DNA of 64,000 nucleotides, taken from contig JAJEAN010000007.1 in assembly GCA_022822725.1 (NCBI GenBank), positions 2,478,543 to 2,542,542 of the forward strand, in the 5' to 3' direction. Source of the DNA: Candidatus Latescibacterota bacterium. Its GTDB lineage: Bacteria; JAAXHH01. Both the position numbers and the translations under genes were made by a program. The notes below the pieces were generated by a model, which worked only from the letters and a program-made list of their open reading frames with translations, did not search any database and was not told the DNA's origin. Position 1 is the first letter of the stretch, and every line of letters begins with the position of its first letter. This document shows positions 51,501 through 59,532 of the stretch, one piece after another.

Positions 51501-52047
51501 ACGTCAAGAATTCGTAAAGTTCTACGCTTGGATGGCAATCTTCTTTGAGAAAAAACCACTTGAGGAATGGATTCCAACTTTCTTCGAATATGCAAATGAG
51601 GAAGATAAGGGTATTTGGTCATATGAATTCCGACCGGTACTCAGAGACATGGATGACGATAGACGGCAAGAGTGGTGGAATCGTTGGCTCAAGGATTACT
51701 GGACACGGAGATTACAGGGAATTCCGATACCTTTAGAATCTGTCGAAATCGACGCAATGATAGAGATATTGCCATTTCTCGGAAAGCTGTTTCCTGACGC
51801 GGTCGAAATCGCCATCCAGATGCCTAACGTACCGCTGGAAAACAACGCAGTAATCCTCGAAATCCAACAACATAATCTCTGGTCAACATATCCCGAGGCG
51901 ACCACGATGCTTCTAATATATCTATCGAATTCCGATATACCGTCGTGGGATGTTGATATGTTTAAGGAACTTATAGATAACCTTCTTGCGACTCAATTGC
52001 CGAACGAATTGAAGACAAGTTTGGAGGAGATAAAGGCCAGGATATAG
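48514..52047 (+). CDS. SIR2-domain defence protein (large, DSR-like, possible DUF4020 C-terminal region)
   Basis: The 1177-residue protein has an N-terminal SIR2 NAD-binding domain: FAGAGVS (24-30), TTNFD (111-115) and the catalytic-position His151 in VHIHGSI, then FIGYSHND. The remaining 880 residues are helical without a recognised enzyme motif, a layout like the defence-associated sirtuins and SIR2/DUF4020 proteins. Such proteins deplete NAD on phage infection, causing abortive infection. Start is TTG 48514 after AGGA. It is AT-rich and lies 750 bp after the restriction-modification pair. No partner gene overlaps it, so it may act alone. Confidence 0.85.
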   Translation: MTIAGIDFPQPLINALRNGNLVVFAGAGVSMGKPACLPDFKALTEAISHGTVANRSENETDDQFLGRLHHQRVHVHDRAAEELSALDALPTPLHCSLLRLFPDPTTVRLVTTNFDLLFEGVSMENSSPNLEVFTAPALPDGSNFTGIVHIHGSITRPYEMVLTDSDFGRAYLIKGWARRFLVELFENYTVLFIGYSHNDVVMNYLSRALPPGVKPRFVMTEKNKTGHWKVLGITPILYEQSAKNDHSSLVNGIRGLVEFINRGTLDWKRVITDIAQKPPPIDGENTDLILDALDDTTRTRFFTSVASDPQWIPWLENHGCLNGLLTTGSNDVSDIDIELARWLGNRFAIEHSNELIRLIVQRGLQIHPCLWSELLRIISLSSEHRPTPVKLARWVSILLETVPIRMSWSVWICSCLVPLGKQCVEAELKDSLLDIFAKMITLHLNISQPLSFLEDPSDIEFLYPTNVEPVIDEYTLRKFWNCCLKQNLGLLAEPLLSVVINNLESQYRKLRAWEPADRVWDSNTFRRAAIEPHDQDRYPKAVDVVIDVARDCLEYLADEHPRLASNWCDRLIRNCVPTLRRLAVHLLSRRIDICADDKADWLLDNTCLHDLTTHHETFQVMRNIYPYTSLETRQKVIKAVLSYECPDASDGDPVRSRARQHFTWLHWLKESDPDCDLTASKLNQINDQYPDFVPGDYPDLISTSVNTNFEEPRSPLSVQELLERPIEDLKTELLGFQEQDPYGPNRSGLHLAIQEAATQNFERGIELGNALIRSGEYSTHIWSPLMQAWSNELDKDQHCMVLDLLSNERLYPTHASLAAEVLSTLVKNGGLSYVTEIINEANKLAFELWDKVDESSSGLLGGDWLNRAINHPAGTLTQYWLQSLAIWHENQEARPGKLVGLYREMFTKVTNEPSNSARYGRAVLASRMSFILAVDAEWTKRCLLPHFDSKRKFDRQAVWHGFLCGSLNPYVADTMRDSFISGVHSLDILFKGLDQARQEFVKFYAWMAIFFEKKPLEEWIPTFFEYANEEDKGIWSYEFRPVLRDMDDDRRQEWWNRWLKDYWTRRLQGIPIPLESVEIDAMIEILPFLGKLFPDAVEIAIQMPNVPLENNAVILEIQQHNLWSTYPEATTMLLIYLSNSDIPSWDVDMFKELIDNLLATQLPNELKTSLEEIKARI

Positions 52048-52149
52048 CGTCCTTCCTACTAGGTATGGATTCGGTCCATCTCTTTGATCAATTGTAATAC
52101 AGTCATGTTCCAGCAACTATTCGTGAGTGCTGAAAGGAAAACAATCACT

Positions 52150-52656
52150 ATGAAGTCGCAGATGTTCCTTCTTTCGATACTGTTTACTGTGTTATTGGTA
52201 GGTATACGTACCGATGTCCAAGGACAGATGAAAGATCCAACAGGCCACCTGAAGAAGATAGATCCTGACGAGATTTTTGTTGCTTTCAGTCAAATGGGTG
52301 ATTGTCCAAATTCGTTGGAACAGGTTGTTGATAGCGAACTTGCACAGTCCCGTATAAAACGAAAAGAGTCTTGGGAATATACCGAGCTTATTCTTTACGT
52401 TAAGGTTAATTGTCTTCTATTAGATAACGTACCAAGTACCGTATACAGCGTCGATATCAAGTTCGCGGAGTTCGTATTTCCAACCAGCAAACAACCGGAC
52501 GAGTATAGCTTTGTTCTCAGGACGTATGAATCGGCCTACGGCACATTTGGCATTACTTCAAATAATGATTCTGGTACCCAGTTTTTACGAAGCGTAACTC
52601 GTGAAGCCCTTGAAGAAGCGCTACTCGACTACCTCAAGGTCAACTTCGACTTGTGA
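52150..52656 (+). CDS. Small secreted protein of unknown function
   Basis: The 168-residue product has a signal peptide (MKSQMFLLSILFTVLLVGI…QGQ) and a soluble domain with two cysteines (DCPNSLEQ, NCLLLDN) that could pair. No family is recognised. The start is ATG 52150 after AAAGGA, preferred over an ATG 66 bp upstream because it gives a proper signal peptide. It follows the SIR2 gene by about 100 bp in the same AT-rich island and might be cargo of unknown role. Confidence 0.6.
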   Translation: MKSQMFLLSILFTVLLVGIRTDVQGQMKDPTGHLKKIDPDEIFVAFSQMGDCPNSLEQVVDSELAQSRIKRKESWEYTELILYVKVNCLLLDNVPSTVYSVDIKFAEFVFPTSKQPDEYSFVLRTYESAYGTFGITSNNDSGTQFLRSVTREALEEALLDYLKVNFDL

Positions 52657-52868
52657 CGTTTAACCGAAATTTCGCACCTTGAAATCGGCTTGCTGCGAGA
52701 TCCATGGATGGTAGCACGATGGCTATGTGGCGAAGATACAACTTAAGACACGATATGGACGCCCCTGATTTCGACTATATCGAAGAAGATGGTAAACATC
52801 AGGGGATGGCTGGCCAGGTTGAGATGTCCTATTTGATGCCAGTCGATTCCGGGAACTGGTTACGCGTA

Positions 52869-53266
52869 ATGCGTCCAACGAAGGGGTCACAAAAATAGGC
52901 GCAACCTATGTTACGGTACGCATCACCAATCCCACGGATACGCAGAAGTACTGGGAGGGACTGTTCCTGGTGGACACAGGCGCCACTGACTCCATTGTCC
53001 CTCGGCCGTATCTTGAAAGTATCGGTCTGAAGCCGAAGGCAACACGCACCTATGAACTGGCGGACGGCAGCGAGATTTCAGTGGATGTCACCGTGGCTAC
53101 GCTCGAAGTGATGGGCGAAAATGTCGGAGGAACAGTAATCTTTGGCGAACCAAGAACCGTACCGCAACTCGGTGCTACCGCACTGCTATCCGCAGGAATT
53201 GAAGTGGATCCGGTCAATCAACGTTTGAAGAAACTTCCCGCCGTCCGATTGAAGACCGTAGCGTAA
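52869..53266 (+). CDS. Clan AA aspartic protease-like protein, apparent frameshift near its start
   Basis: The conserved part reads ATYVTVRITNP…YWEGLFLVDTGATDSIVPRPYLESIGL…YELADGSEI…GATALLSAGIEVDP, a bacterial retropepsin-like single domain with catalytic DTGAT. In its frame no ATG, GTG or TTG lies upstream of the conserved strand; the first GTG (52970) falls inside the active-site strand. If the A-run at 52891-52895 had one more base, ATG 52869 would open MRPTKGSQK joined to IGATYVTV. Either a real frameshift or a sequencing error is likely. It lies at the right edge of island 2. Confidence 0.65.
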
Positions 53267-53280
53267 GGAAAAGGGCCATC

Positions 53281-54177
53281 ATGGTCATCGACATCCACGC
53301 CCACGTCCTGCGCTGGCCGGTCCTGAAGAAGTTCAACAACGGCCTGCCCCTCATGTCGGCCGAAGAGCAGGTCCGGCGCATGGACGAGAAGGGGATCGAC
53401 AAGGCGGTCATCCTGCCGCTCACGTCCGCCGAGGTGATCGGGGAACCTCAGAGCATGGGCGAGGTCTTCGACATCTGCCGGCTCTACCCCGGACGGTTCA
53501 TCCCCTTCTGCGATTTCGATGTGCGCCGCTATGACATGAACAGTGCGGAGCGGTACCGCGAGGTGCTGGAGCAATACGTCGCGCGGGGAGCCAAAGGCGT
53601 GGGAGAGCTGACCTGCCGGGTGTACTGGGACGATCCCCGGCTCTGGGACCTCTTCGCCGCGTGCGAGGACCTGGCCCTGCCCGTAACTTTCCACACATCG
53701 CCGCCGGAAGCGGTTACGTACGGGGTGATCGACGAACTGGGATTCCCCCGTTTCGAGAAGGCCCTGCAGCGGTTCCCCAACCTGCGCTTTTTCGGTCACA
53801 GCGCCTCCTTCTGGAGCGAGATCAGCGGCGACCTGACGGCCGACCGGAAGGAAGGCTACCCCAAGACGCCCGTTGCGCCCGGCGGCACACTGGTCCGGCT
53901 GTTCAGGACCTATCCCAACCTGTGCGGCGACCTGTCGGCGGGCTCCGGGTTCAATGCCCTGACCCGCGACCCGGCCTTCACCTACGAGTTCCTGGACGAA
54001 TTCCAGGACCGCCTGATGCTCGGGCTCGATCACACGGACGCCGAGCTTGATTTCCAGCATATCGAATGGCTTCGCGCCCGGAGGGACGAGGGGCACGTCG
54101 CGCCCGATGTGTGCGAGAAGATCCTCTGGCGCAACGCCGACCGGATCATCGGATTGGGCATCGCCGACGGGGCCTGA
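53281..54177 (+). CDS. Amidohydrolase 2 family TIM-barrel hydrolase
   Basis: The 298-residue protein has the amidohydrolase 2 layout: MVIDIHAHVLRW (metal His-x-His), GAKGVGELTCRVYWDDP, LPVTFHTSPP, LRFFGHSASFW, and LMLGLDHTDAE (catalytic Asp). It is a decarboxylase or hydrolase of unknown substrate. GC content is back at the chromosomal level, so the gene marks the right side of island 2. The end of the gene lies in a 22-23-bp tandem repeat. Confidence 0.88.
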   Translation: MVIDIHAHVLRWPVLKKFNNGLPLMSAEEQVRRMDEKGIDKAVILPLTSAEVIGEPQSMGEVFDICRLYPGRFIPFCDFDVRRYDMNSAERYREVLEQYVARGAKGVGELTCRVYWDDPRLWDLFAACEDLALPVTFHTSPPEAVTYGVIDELGFPRFEKALQRFPNLRFFGHSASFWSEISGDLTADRKEGYPKTPVAPGGTLVRLFRTYPNLCGDLSAGSGFNALTRDPAFTYEFLDEFQDRLMLGLDHTDAELDFQHIEWLRARRDEGHVAPDVCEKILWRNADRIIGLGIADGA

Positions 54178-54230
54178 TGATGGAGCCGACGGGGCCTGAG
54201 TGACGAAGCCGACGGGACCTGAGCGCGATT
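54163..54230 (+). repeat. 22-23-bp tandem repeat across the amidohydrolase stop
   Basis: GCCGACGGG(G/A)CCTGA units begin at 54163, 54185 and 54208. The first holds the natural stop codon (54175-54177); the next two repeat the last codons and the stop downstream. Confidence 0.8.
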
Positions 54231-54314
54231 AATCATTTACACGCACCCAAATAAAAACAACATTAACCATATCTCCGTTTAACATTCCGTCCGGAAATCT
54301 CGTTCGAGGCAGCC

Positions 54315-55736
54315 ATGAGCGATGCTCAGAGGGACGCCCGATCCGATTCCTTCGGGGAAGAGACCGAACTCAAGCGGGACCTGGGACCGGTCACGGCGAC
54401 GACCGTGATCATCGGTGGGATCATCGGTTCCGGTATCTTCGCGGGTCCCGCGATCGTGGCCGGTTACGTGGGTACTTCCGGCTGGAACCTCCTGGTCTGG
54501 GTCATCTGCGCCATCATGGCCTTCTGCGGCGCGGTGACGTTCGCCGAACTGGGCGGCATCATGCCGCGTTCCGGCGGGGTGTACGTATTCCTGAAGGAAG
54601 CCTACGGGCGGCTGTGGGGTTTTCTCTTCGGGTGGACCTCGCTCCTGGTCATACGTCCCTGCGACCTGGCGGCCATCTCCATCGTATTCTCCACCTACCT
54701 GGGGTTTTTCGTCAGCCAGTTCATTCCGTACCCGGACTGGGCCATGCGGGGCGTGGCGATTATCGCCCTGATCATCCTGGCCTTCATCAATTACCTGGGC
54801 GTGCGGTTCGGCGGTCTCGTCCAGAACCTGTCTTCCTTCCTCAAGGTGGGCGGGCTGCTCCTCATGGTCGCCCTGGCCTTCGGGATCACACCCGACACGA
54901 GTAATTTCCAACCGGTCTGGCCTTCCGATTCCACCCTCACGATCGGGTTCCTCAGCATGGTCAGCCTCGGCATGATGGCGTCCTTCGGCGCCTACGACGG
55001 GTGGGACGGGTCGACCTACGTGGCGGAGGAAATCAAGAACCCGAGACGCTGGGTACCCCTGTCCATCATACTGGGTCTCGCCATCACCACCGTCGTCTAC
55101 CTGCTCGTGAACAGCGCCTACCTGCTGGTGCTCTCCAACGAGGGCGTCACCCAGAGCGAGCGCGTCGCATCGGAGACCATGCAATCGCTCGTCGGACCGA
55201 TCGGAGCGGGTTTCATCGCCGCGACCGCCATGATCTCCACCTTCGGCACCGTGAACGCAGGCATGCTGACCGGACCGCGCGTCTTCTTCGCCATGGCCCG
55301 CGAAAAGATGTTCTTCTCATGGGTCGCGCGCGTCCATCCGCGCTACCGTACGCCGGCCAACGCCGTCGTGTTCCTGGCCGTCGTGGGCATCCTCAATATC
55401 GTGTTCCTCGGAGACTGGGGCGCCATCATCGCGGCGCGGACCGGCTCCCTGTGGCTTTTCTACATCACAACCACCTTCAGCGTGTTCATCTTCCGGCGCA
55501 CCCGTCCCGACCTGCCCCGGCCCTACCGCACCCTCGGGTATCCCGTCACACCCGCGATCTTCGTGCTCATCGGCGTGATCTTCTTCGTGTCCATCGTCAT
55601 CAGCGACCCCGGTAATACCCTGATCGGGCTGACCATCACCTCGTTGGGCATCCCGGCGTACTGGCTGTGGATGCGGAACAGGCGGAACGAAGGATCGGGT
55701 GAAGGATCAGGTGAAGGATCCGGCAAGGACAGTTGA
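54315..55736 (+). CDS. APC-family amino acid permease
   Basis: The 473-residue membrane protein has about 12 helices. The first contains the substrate-binding signature ATTVIIGGIIGSGIFAGPAIV, and FGAYDGWDGSTYVAEEIKNPRRWVP is the conserved helix 6-7 region of LAT-type transporters. The substrate is an amino acid, not specified. The last residues (GEGSGEGSGEGSG) are encoded by three 12-bp repeats. GAGG precedes the ATG. Confidence 0.92.
   Translation: MSDAQRDARSDSFGEETELKRDLGPVTATTVIIGGIIGSGIFAGPAIVAGYVGTSGWNLLVWVICAIMAFCGAVTFAELGGIMPRSGGVYVFLKEAYGRLWGFLFGWTSLLVIRPCDLAAISIVFSTYLGFFVSQFIPYPDWAMRGVAIIALIILAFINYLGVRFGGLVQNLSSFLKVGGLLLMVALAFGITPDTSNFQPVWPSDSTLTIGFLSMVSLGMMASFGAYDGWDGSTYVAEEIKNPRRWVPLSIILGLAITTVVYLLVNSAYLLVLSNEGVTQSERVASETMQSLVGPIGAGFIAATAMISTFGTVNAGMLTGPRVFFAMAREKMFFSWVARVHPRYRTPANAVVFLAVVGILNIVFLGDWGAIIAARTGSLWLFYITTTFSVFIFRRTRPDLPRPYRTLGYPVTPAIFVLIGVIFFVSIVISDPGNTLIGLTITSLGIPAYWLWMRNRRNEGSGEGSGEGSGKDS
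55689..55724 (+). repeat. Three 12-bp repeats at the permease 3' end
   Basis: GAAGGATC(G/A/C)GG(T/C) units at 55689-55700, 55701-55712 and 55713-55724 encode the Gly-Glu-Ser tail, ending four codons before the stop. Confidence 0.85.
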
Positions 55737-55767
55737 TTCCGGTCCCGTCGACCTTCCTGTTCATCAC

Positions 55768-55938
55768 TCACTGTGACCACAATTTAACCAGAATCGTAGC
55801 AACGCCGGCCAGTAGCGCCGTGATAGTTGCAAGTAATGAAAAACCAACCCTCTCAATCCTTCCCAGTCTCTTGTCGATTTGTTCGATGATCCCCTCGAGC
55901 CGGCTTATTCTGCCCTTGTGGTTCAGATAGTCGGACAT
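55768..55938 (-). CDS. Small membrane protein with coiled coil (hypothetical)
   Basis: The 56-residue product starts MSDYLNHKG and has a heptad-like helix (ISRLEGIIEQIDKRLGRIERV) followed by one transmembrane helix (FSLLATITALLAGVATILVKL). This is the layout of small hemolysin XhlA-like proteins often seen in prophages or as inner-membrane accessories. An in-frame TTG eight codons upstream is a weaker start. It is convergent with the permease and stands alone. Confidence 0.6.
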   Translation of the reverse strand: MSDYLNHKGRISRLEGIIEQIDKRLGRIERVGFSLLATITALLAGVATILVKLWSQ

Positions 55939-56230
55939 GCATGTACCCGCCTTTCTCCTCAAGTGCCTATCTGAGTTCCTTCAGCGTAGGACGGTTCCCG
56001 CCTGGCTCTAGCACAGTTTTGACCCTCTAAACGAATCAGTGTGATTTGGCAGCCCGAATCTCGTATACCAAATTCTCGCACCATGCCGGATCGTTATTAT
56101 TTACTAAATTGATCAAGATTGTTAATTTTTGTGTTGACAGTCAATTTCAAGGGCGATATCATGAGAGTCGTTTTGATGGTTTTCCGTTGTCCTAACCCTC
56201 TGTTTGAAACCACGAAATCGGAGTACGAGC

Positions 56231-57886
56231 ATGGCGAAAGCGGTCCGCAGACCGCGGCGGGAACAGCCGGAGCCCACCTGGGAACTGGTCCGCAAGCGCA
56301 ACTACGTGGAGCGGCTCAAGCACGAGAAGGCGCCGATGGAGGTTATAAGCGACATCCCGGACCTGATCGAGCAGGGCTACGAGGAGATTTCGGAAGAGGA
56401 CGTGGTGCGCCTGCAGTGGTACGGCCTGTACCACGACAAGCCCAAGGTGGGTCACTTCATGATGCGGGTGAAGCTGCCGGGCGGCCGCCTGACGCCGCAC
56501 AAGCTGCGCACCATCGGCCGGGTTTCCCAGGACTTCGGGGGCGACTACGGCGAGCTCACCACCCGGCAGAACATCCAGCTCCACGGCATGAAGCTCAACG
56601 ACCTGCCCGAGATTTTCGAGACGCTGAACCGGGCCGGCCTGTCCACGAGCGGGGGATGTGGCGATACCGTGCGGAACATCACGGGCTGCCCGGTGTCGGG
56701 CCTGGCCGCCGACGAACTGTTCAACGCCCGTCCGGTCATCGAGGCGGTGGCCGATTTCTTTTACGGCAATCCCGATTACTGCGATCTGCCGCGCAAGCAC
56801 AAGATCACCATCTCCTGCTGCCCCCACCAGTGCAACGCGCCTGAAATCAACTGCATCAGCCTGTTGGGCATCTTCAAGGAGGGGAATCCCGGATTCGCCG
56901 TCAAGATCGGCGGCGGCCTGTCCACCTGGCCCCGGCTGTCGACCGACCTGCGCGTCTTCGTGCCCGTGGACGATGTGATCCCCGTACTGCGCGCTATCAT
57001 CGACGTGTGGAAGGAAGACCTCAAGTACCGCATGTCCCGCGTGAAGGCCCGGCTGAAATTCATGGTCGCCGACCTGGGTCCGGAAGCCTATCGCGAACGC
57101 GTGGAAGCGCGCCTGGGATACCGGTTGGCCGATGGCGAAGCGCCGGCGCCGCCGGAAAGGGAATACGACCACACCGGGATCCACGAGCAGGTGCAGGAAG
57201 GGCTGTACTACGCCGGCTTCCCCGTGTTTCTGGGGCTGTGCACCGGCACGCAGATGATCCAGCTGGCCGATCTGGCCGACGAATACGGGGGAGAGTTCAG
57301 GCTGACCCGCCGCCAGAACGTCATCCTCACGCATATTCCCGAATCCAGCCTGGAATCGGTCATCGGCGCGGTGGCCGCCATCGGTTTTCCCATGGAAGTC
57401 AACGACCTTCGGGGGACGAGTATCGCCTGCACGGGCGAGCCCTTCTGCAACTACTCCGTCGGGGAGACCAAAACCAAGATGGGAGAGATCGTAGAGCACA
57501 TGGAGCGGGTATTCGGCGACCGTGCAAAGGGCCTGCGATTGAACCTGGACGGCTGTCCCCACGCCTGCGCCCACCACTGGATCGGCGATATAGGGTTCCA
57601 GGCCACGACGCTCCGCGAGCGTGGCGAGGGCGGCGAGCGGCTGCGGGGATACGACCTGTTCCTCCGGGGAGGCCTGAGCGGGCAGGCGGCCATTGGCCAG
57701 CCGGTGCTCCGGCGCGTGCCCGCCGAGTCCGTCCATCTCTATACCGAACGGCTCTTCCAGGCCTACCTGGACCAGAAAACAGAAGACGAGACCATACAAC
57801 GGTTTTTTCACCGCCATAACGACGACGATTTGACCGCGATTGCCACGGGAAGCGAAGTCGCCGCGATTACCACCGGAGAGGAATGA
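56231..57886 (+). CDS. Ferredoxin-dependent nitrite/sulfite reductase (siroheme, 4Fe-4S)
   Basis: The 551-residue enzyme has two ferredoxin-like plus siroheme-binding repeats. The cluster-siroheme cysteines are CTGEPFC and DGCPHAC near the C-terminal half, and the earlier repeat has GELTTRQNIQLHG and SCCPHQCNAPE. It reduces sulfite to sulfide or nitrite to ammonia by six electrons. Its coupling to the APS reductase gene (4-bp overlap) argues for sulfite. The start ATG follows GGAG at 9 bp. It needs siroheme from the pathway at the left end of the window. Confidence 0.92.
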   Translation: MAKAVRRPRREQPEPTWELVRKRNYVERLKHEKAPMEVISDIPDLIEQGYEEISEEDVVRLQWYGLYHDKPKVGHFMMRVKLPGGRLTPHKLRTIGRVSQDFGGDYGELTTRQNIQLHGMKLNDLPEIFETLNRAGLSTSGGCGDTVRNITGCPVSGLAADELFNARPVIEAVADFFYGNPDYCDLPRKHKITISCCPHQCNAPEINCISLLGIFKEGNPGFAVKIGGGLSTWPRLSTDLRVFVPVDDVIPVLRAIIDVWKEDLKYRMSRVKARLKFMVADLGPEAYRERVEARLGYRLADGEAPAPPEREYDHTGIHEQVQEGLYYAGFPVFLGLCTGTQMIQLADLADEYGGEFRLTRRQNVILTHIPESSLESVIGAVAAIGFPMEVNDLRGTSIACTGEPFCNYSVGETKTKMGEIVEHMERVFGDRAKGLRLNLDGCPHACAHHWIGDIGFQATTLRERGEGGERLRGYDLFLRGGLSGQAAIGQPVLRRVPAESVHLYTERLFQAYLDQKTEDETIQRFFHRHNDDDLTAIATGSEVAAITTGEE

Positions 57887-58749
57887 GCACCATGGATCGC
57901 CTGGACCGTCTGGACCGCCCGGAACACCCGGACCAATTGAAACACCCGGACAGCCTGGACCGCGACTTCCTGGATGAATTCGAAGCCGGACAACTGGCCA
58001 TCGAGTTTGACGGGGAATCCCCCGAGACCGTGATCGAATGGGCCCTGGACCGCTGGGGCCGGCGCGCCGGACTGTGCACAAGCTTCCAGGCGGAGGGAAT
58101 GGTCCTGCTGGACATGGCGTGGCAGATCGATCCGAACATCCACGTGTTCACGGTGGACACGGGCCGGCTGCACCAGGAGACCTATGACTTCATCGACCGG
58201 GTCCGGGACCACTATGAAATCGATATCCAGGTTTATTTCCCCGACCTGCTGCAGGTGGAGAACATGGTGGGCGCCCATGGCATGAACCTCTTCTACAAGT
58301 CCGTGGAATCGAGGTTCAAATGCTGCAACGTGCGCAAGGTGGAACCGATCCGCCGCGCCCTCGAGGGGCTGGACGGGTGGTTCACGGGGCTTCGGCGCGA
58401 CCAGTGGGCCAGCCGGGCGAACATCCGCAAGATCGAAATCGACCACGACCACGGCGGACTGGCGAAGATCAGCCCCCTGGCGGACTGGACCGAGGAAGAG
58501 GTCTGGGACTACATCGAGCTCTACGACGTCCCGAAGCATCCCCTCTACGAGAAGGGCTTTACCAGTATCGGATGCAAGCCGTGCACCCGGGTCACGAAGC
58601 CCGGCGAGGACTCGCGGGCGGGGCGCTGGTGGTGGGAGAAGAACGCGCCCAAGGAATGCGGCATGCACTGCCCGGTGGAGACCGGCGGTTTCGAGCACGA
58701 AATGGAAGCGCTGGTGGCCGAGGAAGTGGTCGAGGAGGTGGAAAAATGA
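57883..58749 (+). CDS. cysH: Adenylyl-sulfate reductase (assimilatory, CysH family)
   Basis: The 288-residue protein reduces APS (or PAPS) to sulfite. The catalytic cysteine is in KECGMHC (Cys259) and the two CC/CxxC pairs KCCNVRK (147-148) and GCKPC (231, 234) bind a 4Fe-4S cluster, which marks the APS-using type. Phosphosulfate loop residues are in CTSFQAEGMVLLDMA and the Arg-rich GLRRDQWASRA. The N-terminus is a repeat-encoded DRLDRLDR/HPD extension (9-bp units, about 57898-57960) absent from typical CysH. It overlaps both neighbours by ATGA. Confidence 0.93.
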   Translation: MSTMDRLDRLDRPEHPDQLKHPDSLDRDFLDEFEAGQLAIEFDGESPETVIEWALDRWGRRAGLCTSFQAEGMVLLDMAWQIDPNIHVFTVDTGRLHQETYDFIDRVRDHYEIDIQVYFPDLLQVENMVGAHGMNLFYKSVESRFKCCNVRKVEPIRRALEGLDGWFTGLRRDQWASRANIRKIEIDHDHGGLAKISPLADWTEEEVWDYIELYDVPKHPLYEKGFTSIGCKPCTRVTKPGEDSRAGRWWWEKNAPKECGMHCPVETGGFEHEMEALVAEEVVEEVEK

Positions 58750-58952
58750 GCAATGCGGCCACCCTCTACCTGCGATTATTGCGAAAGATCGTCCGTGAAT
58801 CCGCCTGGTGTCTCGGCGGGGCCGAAGAGTGCTTCCTTGCCGCGGGATACAGTGGTGATGACGTCGCCTTAGCCCGCTGTGGGACCGCTCGAATCCAAAA
58901 GATCGGTGCACGGCGGGAGACCACGTGCGGCCAAGCACAGGAACAGGCATAA
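58746..58952 (+). CDS. Small protein of unknown function coupled to cysH
   Basis: The 68-residue frame starts in the cysH stop (ATGA) and ends just before the next gene. It is Ala/Arg-rich with four cysteines, and no family is recognised. The tight coupling to cysH and the immediate following gene favour translation, but coding is not certain. Confidence 0.4.
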   Translation: MSNAATLYLRLLRKIVRESAWCLGGAEECFLAAGYSGDDVALARCGTARIQKIGARRETTCGQAQEQA

Positions 58953-59429
58953 GTGAGCGATCTGATTAATTCTTTAACCCGGCTCGACGACCAGGAGCGT
59001 GAACTGCTGCTCGATGAAGTGGACGCTTTTGCCTCCACCCTGGCCGATGCGGAATCGAAGATCCCCTACTTTGCCCTCCGTCGGGATATCGAAGAAGGCG
59101 GCGTTTCGCCTGAAAACGTCCCCTGTCTGGAGAACATCCTCGAGCTGACCCTGCAGTCCGGCCGCGCACGGCGGCGTCAGAGTGCCCAGGCCGAGAAGCG
59201 GCTCCTGCGGCTGTTTCACGGAACGCCGCGGGGCGCTGCCGTCAAGCGGGCGGTGGCCGAAACCAACGAGGCCCTCGAAGCCCTGAAGGGCCAGGTCCTC
59301 GACACGGTCTCCTTCACTCCGAACACCCCGGGCGCCTACCGGCTCCTCATCGACACGGAAGCATGCCGGGTCGACCTCGAGATCACCCGCCAGGGCGTGT
59401 CGGTCAAGGGCGTCGAAATCGGCATCTGA
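58953..59429 (+). CDS. Conserved hypothetical protein downstream of cysH
   Basis: The 158-residue product has an N-terminal helical part (LDDQERELLLDEVDAFASTLADAESKIPYFALRRDI) and a C-terminal beta-rich part (GAYRLLIDTEACRVDLEITRQGVSVKGVEIGI). No signal peptide or known domain is seen. The start is a GTG directly after the preceding TAA, with AGGA upstream. It completes the reductase-cysH operon; a link to sulfur assimilation is inferred only from position. Confidence 0.6.
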   Translation: MSDLINSLTRLDDQERELLLDEVDAFASTLADAESKIPYFALRRDIEEGGVSPENVPCLENILELTLQSGRARRRQSAQAEKRLLRLFHGTPRGAAVKRAVAETNEALEALKGQVLDTVSFTPNTPGAYRLLIDTEACRVDLEITRQGVSVKGVEIGI

Positions 59430-59445
59430 AACCATCCGAAAAAAG

Positions 59446-59473
59446 TTGGCGCGACCCGCCCCGGTCGTATATT
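59446..59473 (+). promoter_or_regulatory. Candidate sigma70-type promoter
   Basis: TTGGCG (59446-59451) and TATATT (59468-59473) are 16 bp apart, the only AT-rich patch in the spacer, with a start near 59480 and ATG at 59533. Confidence 0.5.
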
Positions 59474-59532
59474 AGCCTTCAGGCAGGCGATCAAACCTTT
59501 CCTCCATAAATACCCCTCCGGATCGGACGCCC

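Noticed and set aside
52704..52898. 64-codon frame before the aspartic protease
   Set aside because: No family and no clear ribosome site; only its last codons (from ATG 52869) are likely to belong to the frameshifted protease.
40054..53280. Prophage or integrative element explanation for the AT-rich islands
   Set aside because: No integrase, structural phage gene, tRNA attachment site or flanking direct repeat could be found, so only decayed IS activity is supported.
56192..58081. 629-codon minus-strand open frame opposite the reductase gene
   Set aside because: It is antisense to the siroheme reductase and cysH, whose motifs are unmistakable.
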